Positions 58,216 to 64,000 of a stretch of 64,000 nt of DNA are shown here, piece after piece. The notes below the pieces were generated by a model. The model was not told where the DNA came from, ran no database searches, and saw only the letters and a program-made list of their open reading frames with translations. A program made the translations under genes and the position numbers. This DNA comes from Symbiodinium natans (lineage: Eukaryota; Sar; Dinophyceae; Suessiales; Symbiodiniaceae): assembly GCA_905221605.1 (NCBI GenBank), contig CAJNDS010002531.1:1-64000 (forward strand), read 5' to 3'. Position 1 is the stretch's first letter; every line of letters starts with the position of its first letter.

Positions 58216-59065
58216 CCATTTCTGCTACGAGGCCATAATCTGGCAAAATCCCAATTCGTGCATTCCCCAAGTGAGCTGCAATGGAGCGACGGTTGACGTC
58301 CTGTGTTGCTTACGCCTTGCGTGTATCCTACAAGATGGAGGTGCCAAGTGTGACAGAACACCTGAAGTCTGCGTTACACTGCTTTCGGACAGGATTTTGT
58401 ACACATGTCCATCCGGATGAAGCTGTTGCCCAGCGCCAGATCGTCAGGTTGTATGATGCTTTGCAAGACTGCAAGACGCAGCATTTTGCCGACGCATCCA
58501 TACAAACCGAAGCAAACGTGTGCACTGAGATGGAGTGCAAGGCTGTTGCTGAAGGAGTGTTGAAGACTGCTCAGGCTCGATTCGAGAAGCTTCTTGCGCA
58601 GACAGAGATGATCATTCAAGACCGAGATGCAACCCTTCACCGCATGTAGATTGATCTTGACTCACGAATTAGTCAGATGCAGGCACTGGTGCATGGTATG
58701 AAAGTCTCCACGGACGTATGTCTGCCAGAAGTTGGGACTACTGCTCGGGCAAGCAGCGTCGCAACATCACAACCTCTTCATGAGAGTCCGCTGGACCTGC
58801 CGGAAGGAAATCATCAGTTCCTGATTGATCAACATAGGAAACATCGGATGGAGATGAAGCAAAGAAGGAAAGCAGAACGATTGCAGCGCCTACAGGAATA
58901 TGGAGATGGATGAGTGAGTGTGTGTGAGTGTGCCTTGTGTTTCAAGCTTTAGTTCATGCCTCGTGATGCACGAGCCATATAGCACAGATTGCGTCAGATT
59001 GCGTGATGTGACTTCTGAGAAGTTGCATGTTTGCCGGCAGCCCCCAAAGTCCGTTGCTCAAAAAA
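58197..59065 (+). pseudogene. Retrocopied spliced-leader mRNA, coiled-coil protein with internal stop
   Basis: After the leader and a 65-nt leader region, ATG at 58281 opens MERRLTSCVAYALRV...; in-frame TAG at 58647 interrupts it after RDATLHRM, and the same frame continues IDLDSRISQMQALVHG to a stop at 58913. The total is about 210 codons without introns. Heptad-like stretches (VLKTAQARFEKLLAQ, RKHRMEMKQRRKAERLQRL) suggest a coiled coil. The 3' part ends GCTCAAAAAAG right before TTTAGGG units, where the A run may be the remains of a poly(A) tail. Both ends of the copy touch telomere repeats. The parent gene is not in the window. One stop makes it a likely pseudogene. Confidence 0.75.
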
Positions 59066-59158
59066 GGGGTTTAGGGTTTAGGGTAAAGCCGGGATTCCGC
59101 CATGACAGTTATTCCCTGCTGGGGGCCCTTCATTTCGGCCAAGCGACAGAACATGCAG

Positions 59159-59206
59159 CCTTGCCCGGAAGAAGTATGGAGCTGCAAAGATACACCAAGC
59201 TACACC
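59159..59206 (+). CDS. Candidate exon
   Basis: GAACATGCAG| LPGRSMELQRYTKLH |GTTTAGCC. The open frame extends to both sides (HDSYSLLGALHFGQ upstream), so it could be part of a longer coding piece ending at 59238. Confidence 0.5.
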
Positions 59207-59320
59207 GTTTAGCCGACTTCCCAACTGGACAGGACTGAGCCGGAGCTCAAAAAGGGTTTAGGGTTTAGGGTTTGCATCAGTTTTCGTGTTTGATGGTCTA
59301 GGGCGACTTGGAGTACTCGT

Positions 59321-59421
59321 TGGGATGTTGTTCCCCCTTCTACTAACAGTCCTTAGTAGGGATTATAGTGCCCCCCGATTATAGTCCCTATTAAGGACTG
59401 TTCGAAAAAGGGGGAACATTG
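59321..59421. mobile_element. Inverted-repeat element family 1, copy
   Basis: TGGGATGTTGTTCCCCCTTC and AAAAAGGGGGAACATTGG at the ends, with inner AACAGTCCTTAGTAGGGATT and AGTCCCTATTAAGGACTGTT pairing almost perfectly. Confidence 0.75.
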
Positions 59422-59882
59422 GTTCAAAGTCGTGTGCGTGCTCCCGAAGCCCTGAACCAAGTTCTTGTGAACGGAACTTGAACACGAGGCTACAGAATTC
59501 TTATGCGAGTCAGGTTTACATACAGAAAAGTCGTTGGTGCCCAGCCCCCTCTTTCAATGGCAACTTGTTCAAACCCTAAAACCTAAACCCTAAACGCTCG
59601 AACCACTGGAAGGCGTGGTTTGGGGAGCTCCACACTGGCGAGCCACATCTGCGTTGAAGACTTCTCGGTCTGGGGATTAGGGTTTCTTCAGGTTTAGAGT
59701 TTAGGGTTCCCACCTTGTCCCAACTTTCGTGATTTACGGAGAGCTCAACTTTAAATGATCTTCACCAAAAGCTCGTGGACTAGGCTTTTAGGGTTTCGGG
59801 TTTAGGGTTTAGGGTTTAGGGTAAGACGCGCAACGAACTCAACATAAATGCCCTAATTTAGCCTAATTTCTTGCCTTCCCAG

Positions 59883-59924
59883 GAGCTCATCTTCGTGCCG
59901 TCTGCAATCCTGAACCCAAGCTGA
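59883..59924 (+). CDS. Candidate terminal exon
   Basis: A pyrimidine-rich tract TTTCTTGCCTTCCCAG|, with GCCTAATTT upstream as a possible branch point, leads into ELIFVPSAILNPS and TGA. A minus-strand frame (60071-59853) overlaps and looks partly protein-like, so the strand is not certain. Confidence 0.5.
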   Translation, partial: ELIFVPSAILNPS

Positions 59925-60124
59925 CGTTAGATCGAAGTGTTGTTTGGGTTTTGTTAAGGGAGATAAGGAGGCACCCCTTAGAAGAAACTCTTCAGCTTGT
60001 TCTCCTATATAACCCTCATTCATACTTGACATATATCCTATATATCGAAGTAGCCTCAACATTTCCCGCAAGTTCCATTATAAGGGTCCCTCCTTTAGTC
60101 CCTTGATGGTGCGTGGCACAGGCA

Positions 60125-60272
60125 CGAAATCCTTGGAGCAATAGGGCCTACAAGGAGGGGCCCCCTTGCTGTGCCCACTGTAGTCAAGGGACTTCGAACC
60201 TAATTTAGGATCCTTTAGCTCAATCCGGGGCCCTTTTCACTCTGCTTCTGATTTGGGGGCACCCTCCTTGTA
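60125..60272. mobile_element. Family 9 inverted-repeat element
   Basis: Contains CCTACAAGGAGGGGCCCCC and, 100 bp on, GGGGGCACCCTCCTTGTATA, inverted relative to each other, with AAGGGACTTCGAACC between as in the 12341 copy (AAGGGACTTAGAACG). Confidence 0.7.
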
Positions 60273-60612
60273 TAAAACCCTAAACCTTAATCCCTGAAGT
60301 CTCTAAACCCTATCAGGGTTTAGGGTTGAGGGTTTAGGAATTAGGGTTGAGGGTTTAGGGTTCAGGGGGTGTATGGCAACCCTGAGCCCTATGAACCCGA
60401 AGCCCTAAGCACCCACCTCAAGCCGCAAGCGAGTCAACAGTAAGAGCAGCAACAGGGATTAGGGTTTAGGGTTTAGGGTTTAGGGTTTAGGGTTTAGGGT
60501 TTAGGGTTTAGGGTTTAGGGTTTAGGGTTTAGGGTCCCCCAGGATGTCTGTCAAACACTCGTTGGGCCCTGGGGTTTACGGTTTAAGGTGATTAAGGTGT
60601 AGGAAATTGTCT

Positions 60613-60671
60613 GTTGTTGGGTTTAAGAGGATCATATTCAGGAAGCAGAAAGGAGCTTTTTAAGGGGCCGT
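60613..60671. mobile_element. Family 8 short repeated element
   Basis: AAGAGGATCATATTCAGGAA then TTTAAGGGGCCGTC, matching 23031 and 32200. A possible first exon follows. Confidence 0.6.
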
Positions 60672-60682
60672 CTTTGAAACAT

Positions 60683-60721
60683 TGATGGCTACCCATAAAG
60701 TTCCTGTTGGCGAGGAATGGC
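60683..60721 (+). CDS. Candidate first exon
   Basis: ATG opens MATHKVPVGEEWP to donor |GTATGG, next to G-strand units. The frame is open upstream (VFETL), so the ATG may be internal. Confidence 0.5.
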
Positions 60722-60755
60722 CGGTATGGTTTAGGCTTTAGGTTAGGGTTTCGGG

Positions 60756-60960
60756 CCATGGTTTAGGTTTTAGGGTTTTAGGGTTTTAGGGTTTTAGGGT
60801 TTTAGGGTTTTAGGGTTTTAGGGTTTTAGGGTTTTAGGGTTTTAGGGTTTTAGGGTTTTAGGGTTTTAGGGTTTTAGGGTTTTAGGGTTTTAGGGTTTTA
60901 GGGTTTTAGGGTTTTAGGGTTTAGGGTAGGGTTTAGGGTTTAGAGTTTAGGGTTTCGGGT
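60756..60960. repeat. TTTTAGGG (8-mer) array
   Basis: About 20 perfect TTTTAGGG units, returning to TTTAGGG at the right. A homogenised variant in the candidate intron after 60721. Confidence 0.9.
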
Positions 60961-61149
60961 TTAGGGTTAAGGGTTTAGGTTTTCGCAGTGCCAGGAATAG
61001 AAGGATTATGGTTTTCTGCGTGGTGCCCGTATGCATGCCATGCGTGGGCTGAGCTCTGTATGAAGCCTCTGCAAGGGTGCTGAGTGCTGGCATGAAGCAG
61101 TTTCCAAGTTCAAAAGGTTTTCGTCACATGTTACTCTGGGTCCACAAGT

Positions 61150-61240
61150 CTCTGTAGTGCTTTGCTGCAACCTTAAATCCTTAGCCTTTTTGGGTTGATT
61201 GGGTTTCTGAATAAGGCAGCTTAAATTTTAACGTAGCCAG
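61150..61240. mobile_element. Family 4 short element whose end serves as acceptor
   Basis: TAGTGCTTTGCTGCAACC, CCTTTTTGGGTTGATTGGG and TTTCTGAATAAGGCAGC match the other copies. AACGTAGCCAG| at the right leads into the next exon. Confidence 0.6.
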
Positions 61241-61314
61241 CAACGTTGATCACAGCCTACGCGAGCATGACGACTATTCTTGGAGACTTCTAGGACGGAG
61301 CACCAGGAAGCCTG
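61241..61314 (+). CDS. Candidate exon
   Basis: GTAGCCAG| NVDHSLREHDDYSWRLL then GRSTRKP. No GT is near, so a GC donor (CTG|GCGCCC) is assumed before CCCTAAA units. Confidence 0.5.
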
Positions 61315-61529
61315 GCGCCCTAAACCCTAAACCCCAAACCCTAAACCCTAAACCCTAAAGCTGACACCGAGGCATACCGTTCAGAATCGAGGCGCCAAGG
61401 CCAGCCTGGTCCCTGGAAATTCTAGTCCAGATTCAGGGTTAAGGGTTTAGGGTTTAGGGTTTAGGTTTCAGGGTTCAGGGTTCAGGGTTCAGGGTTCGGG
61501 TTTTAGGATGTAGGCTTCAGGGTTTAGGG

Positions 61530-61556
61530 ACCCTCAACCCTCAACTCTTAACTTTT

Positions 61557-61627
<71 letters not shown>

Positions 61628-61655
61628 ACCCTAAACCCTAAACCCTAAACCCTGC
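61530..61655. repeat. CCCTCAA array passing into CCCTAAA
   Basis: About 12 CCCTCAA units then four CCCTAAA units. The complement TTGAGGG is a point variant of the telomere unit. Confidence 0.9.
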
Positions 61656-61754
61656 ACCTGCCCGGGGGTCATGTTTTTCATTGGGAGGCTGTTGCGGTGC
61701 TGAAGGGTAGCCCGCGGAGCTCTTAAGTGCAAGACAGCATGTAGGGTGTAGGGT

Positions 61755-62429
61755 TTAGGGTTTATAGGGTTTATAGGGCTTATAGGGTTTAGGGTTTAGG
61801 GCTTATAGGGTTTATAGGGTTTATAGGGTTTATAGGGTTTATAGGGTTTATCGGGTTTATCGGGTTTATAGGGTTTAGGGGTTGTTGGCAAGGTGGGTCC
61901 CGGGTTCTTGGGATGATGCCGGCCTCCTTTTGGGTTTAGGTTTTTTTTGGCTCTTGGGTTTAGGGTGGGTTTAGTAGGGTTTAGGGTTTAGGGTTTAGGG
62001 CACCCTACATCCGCCCAAACCCCTGCACACTCCAAACCCCCACAGCCACAAAGCCCCCCCCAACACCCCTAGAGCGCAATGCCTTCTCAACCAACTAAAC
62101 AGCAACAGCTCCCTTGGTAGGGGCTGTCTTGAACATACTGTGCTACTATCTGTGACTCAAACATCTCTGGCTCCTGTATGGTGAAGGGGGTAGGGTTTCT
62201 TCTTAGGGTTTTAAACCTAAACCCTTAATCCTATATCCTTATAAACATCTAGCAGAGCTTGGTTGTCTACGGGGTCCAGACACTTTGGCCCAAGCAACCC
62301 TAAGCCCTAAGCCCTAAGCCCTAAACCCTAAACCCTAAACCCTAAACCCTAAACCCTAAACCCTAAACCCTAAACCCTAAACCCTAACCCTCCCCCCCCC
62401 CCCCCCCGCCCCCCCAACTCTACGTTGAG
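61755..62429. repeat. TTTATAGGG array, unique DNA, CCCTAAA array
   Basis: 9-mer TTTATAGGG units at 61760-61876 resemble those at 33035-33350. At 62092, ATGCCTTCTCAACC opens a short frame MPSQPTKQQQLP with donor |GTAGGGGC, a weak exon. A C-strand array at 62297-62391 and a C run precede exon 62430. Confidence 0.7.
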
Positions 62430-62555
62430 CCGAGGCATCGCGGTTTCACACAACTTTGTGGATGCGAGCTGCGTGGATGCGGTCCTGAACTGCTTGGAGC
62501 AGGCCGGCTCTGACACCCGAAGCCCTACCTGGGACTCTATTTTCCTACAGCTACA
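62430..62555 (+). CDS. Candidate exon, 126 nt
   Basis: CTACGTTGAG| RGIAVSHNFVDASCVD, AVLNCLEQAGSDTRSPTW, DSIFLQL. The donor |GTCTATATCC is the junction with a family 6 element. One long frame only. Confidence 0.65.
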
Positions 62556-62557
62556 GT

Positions 62558-62657
62558 CTATATCCCCCTTAGTTTTTTTTTTTTTTTTATTTTGTTTGTA
62601 TAAACCCCAGAGGATATTAAACAAATTGTTTTTATTAAGGTTCTAAGGGGAGTATAG
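62558..62657. mobile_element. Family 6 inverted-repeat element with 4-bp duplication CAGT
   Basis: CTATATCCCCCTTAG at the left and CTAAGGGGAGTATAG at the right are near inverted repeats, flanked by CAGT at 62554-62557 and 62658-62661. The interior shares GAGGATATTAAAC-type sequence with 34112-34210. Confidence 0.75.
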
Positions 62658-62965
62658 CAGTGTTCTAGTAGCTACCCCTTCAATCATTAGTAGTATTTAG
62701 TAGGCATAACCCAACGACCCCTTGGTTAGTAGGTAGAACCCAGAAAATCTGTAGGTAAAGAGAGTCCCACGTAAACCCTAAACTCTAAGCCCCACACCGG
62801 GGAGGGGGGGGGGGGGGCGTTGATCTCAATTTGGCCCCCCCCCAAGAGATCAGGGAAGACATCGCCAGACGCCCATACCTGAAGTTTGGGTCAACCTCCC
62901 CTGAAACCCTTAACACCCCATGAATCAACCTCCTAGAAAATTTTGGGTTTAAGGTTCCTGAACAG

Positions 62966-63040
62966 GCGCTCACGTTGCTGCTGGACCACGTGCGTGTGGA
63001 GGCAGTGGCAGGGCCGCGACCTTACCGTTCTTGGGCTTGA
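62966..63040 (+). CDS. Candidate exon
   Basis: TTCCTGAACAG| ALTLLLDHVRVEAVAG then PRPYRSWA and TGA. Donor |GTGCGTG after LLLDH is the alternative end. Confidence 0.5.
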   Translation, partial: ALTLLLDHVRVEAVAGPRPYRSWA

Positions 63041-63147
63041 AGCGATCTGTTGGGGTTTAAGTTATTAAACAGTTGATGCAAACTGTTTTTGGGAGCGAAG
63101 GCTTTGGGAAGGGGCGGGGCTTAGGGTTCAGGGCTTTTAGGGCGTAG

Positions 63148-63197
63148 GGTTTTGGGTTTTGGGTTGGGATTCGCCGGACGGCATCATCTTCCGCGAG
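63148..63197 (+). CDS. Candidate exon beginning in repeat-derived sequence
   Basis: Acceptor GGGCGTAG| lies in drifted telomere units. The first codons, FWVLGW, are themselves drifted repeat (TTTTGGGTTTTGGGTTGG), then DSPDGIIFRE and donor |GTGTTTG. Confidence 0.55.
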
Positions 63198-63341
63198 GTG
63201 TTTGTATGTGCTTGCGCATAATTGGGATCAGTGTTTAGGGTTTAGGGTTTAGGATCAGTGGCCCAGATGGCCCTAAACCCCAAACCCTAAACCCTAAACG
63301 AACCCCCACGGGGTATTGGGCGACTGCACTGGAGGTTACAG

Positions 63342-63391
63342 TCGTCCGGGGTGCAGGATCCCAATTTCGGGGCCCGCTTGTGCAGCGCATG
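63342..63391 (+). CDS. Candidate exon
   Basis: TGGAGGTTACAG| SSGVQDPNFGARLCSA |GTTCCAC. Confidence 0.6.
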
Positions 63392-63436
63392 GTTCCACTA
63401 GGGTTTAGCGTTTAGGGTATAGGGTATATAGGGTTT

Positions 63437-63524
63437 AGGGTTTAGGGTTTAGGGTTTAGGGTTTAGGGTTTAGGGTTTAGGGTTTAGGGTTTAGGGTTAG
63501 GGCGGGCGAAGTCTCAGGGAAAGG
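63437..63524. repeat. TTTAGGG array ending at a possible exon
   Basis: About eight pure units end GGGTTAG|, followed by AGEVSGK and |GTTTAGGG (63501-63524). A possible short exon with both sites from repeat units. Confidence 0.55.
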
Positions 63525-64000
63525 GTTTAGGGCGATCTGTTTTGTTTGAGATCTGGAAACCGAGGGCCCGCCATTTTTTTAGTGAGGCACTTGCTGTGTT
63601 TATGAAGATCGAATAACAGTCAGATCTCCCTGACTACTTTGTGTCATACCATACCACGACCCCCCAAGACGCACGAGAACTAGCCATAGAAACTCTTCTT
63701 AAAAACTCTCTAATCCCTCTCAGCCCTCTCACCCCTAAAACAGAAACTGCAGGGAACGCTTCGTCCAGCGATGCGGGTGCCAACAGAAACCCCAAAGCCC
63801 AAACCTTAAACCCCAAACCCTAAACCCTAAACGTTTGCCTTTCTTCGAGACCGACCTTTCAACCCCGCATTGCTGTGGCTAGTCGGGTGCCAAAAAAACC
63901 CCAAACCCTAAGCCCTAAACCCTACACCCCTAAACCCTAAGCTCCCTTAAATCCCACACCACAGGGCTCCGGGCGGGATTCTCGAGGTCACCTGGTGACC
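63525..64000. other. Right end, no firm exon
   Basis: Unique DNA with a plus-strand frame at 63641-63820 (ELAIETLLKNSLIPLSPL) and C-strand units at 63805-63830 and 63900-63945. AACTGCAG| at 63752 could open GTLRPAMRVPT. Confidence 0.35.

Larger units (their letters stand above)
12437..64000. repeat. Telomere-type repeat mosaic (TTTAGGG / CCCTAAA) in both orientations
   Basis: From 12437 to the right end, blocks of 2 to about 40 units of TTTAGGG or its complement recur every few hundred bases, separated by unique DNA. Many blocks are perfect over dozens of units, and others are drifted. The largest pure blocks are at 15684-15802, 16573-16672, 21746-21903, 23740-23842, 33355-33447, 38518-38650, 42315-42415, 43262-43543, 43838-43972, 44380-44459, 48908-49004, 49107-49221, 50737-50829, 55480-55590, 60465-60535 and 62318-62390. 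Both orientations and repeated interruption exclude a simple chromosome end. The arrays mostly coincide with introns of plus-strand exons. Confidence 0.95.

Noticed and set aside
12437-64000. A true chromosome end (terminal telomere)
   Set aside because: Arrays occur in both orientations, are interrupted every few hundred bases by unique DNA and genes, and continue to the window edge without a single polarity.
12437-64000. CRISPR array (regular short repeats with unique spacers)
   Set aside because: The repeat is a 7-mer in tandem, spacers vary widely in length, the genome is eukaryotic, and no cas-like gene is present.
12437-64000. tRNA, rRNA or other structured RNA genes
   Set aside because: No cloverleaf, rRNA core or snRNA-like sequence was recognised. 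The strong hairpins are the inverted-repeat element families.

Overview
The window looks like nuclear DNA of a dinoflagellate. Three things point there. A 19-base match to the conserved part of the dinoflagellate spliced leader lies at 58197-58215. Telomere-type repeats of unit TTTAGGG / CCCTAAA occur throughout. At 52.5 kb there is a CX7CX5CX3H zinc-finger gene of a kind common in dinoflagellates. Only sequence reading was possible, so every gene model below lacks transcript evidence.

Region 1 (about 1-11.7 kb, minus strand) is one large decayed non-LTR-type retroelement. In its own direction it reads: a coiled-coil ORF (11715 to 10120), a very long polyprotein of repeated modules each preceded by a signal-peptide-like hydrophobic stretch (about 10190 to 860), RNase H (about 860 to 430), and the start of an endonuclease/exonuclease/phosphatase (EEP) domain that runs off the left edge. 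Reverse transcriptase, if present, lies outside. The frame is broken at least four times, once by a 44-bp tandem duplication.

Region 2 (about 12.4-64 kb) is a mosaic of telomere-type arrays in both orientations, separated by 30-300 bp of unique DNA. The main result is that many unique pieces read as short plus-strand exons: an AG acceptor on the left, an open frame, and a GT (sometimes GC or GA) donor on the right. The arrays lie in the introns. G-strand arrays tend to start at the donor (|GTTTAGGG) and C-strand arrays tend to run up to the acceptor. In several cases the repeat itself supplies both splice sites. The 36-nt candidate intron at 21604-21639 is nothing but telomere-type repeat, starting GT and ending AG. 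Chains with agreeing codon phase are at 20.45-22.44 kb (8 exons), 34.0-35.8 kb, 40.5-41.8 kb, 42.2-42.9 kb, 45.4-46.0 kb, 51.6-52.9 kb (CCCH zinc-finger gene) and 54.8-57.5 kb. Many exons are short and GC-rich with more than one open frame, so individual models are tentative while the overall pattern is strong.

Region 2 also carries at least nine families of short inverted-repeat elements (MITE-like). Some behave as introners: two copies in the zinc-finger gene have 4-bp target duplications (GTGG, GAAG), and their precise removal restores one frame. A retrocopied spliced-leader mRNA with an internal stop lies at 58.2-59.07 kb, tightly bounded by telomere repeats. Remnants of another minus-strand element and an AT-rich stretch fill 55.6-57.35 kb. 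No tRNA, rRNA, CRISPR array or bacterial-type operon was seen.
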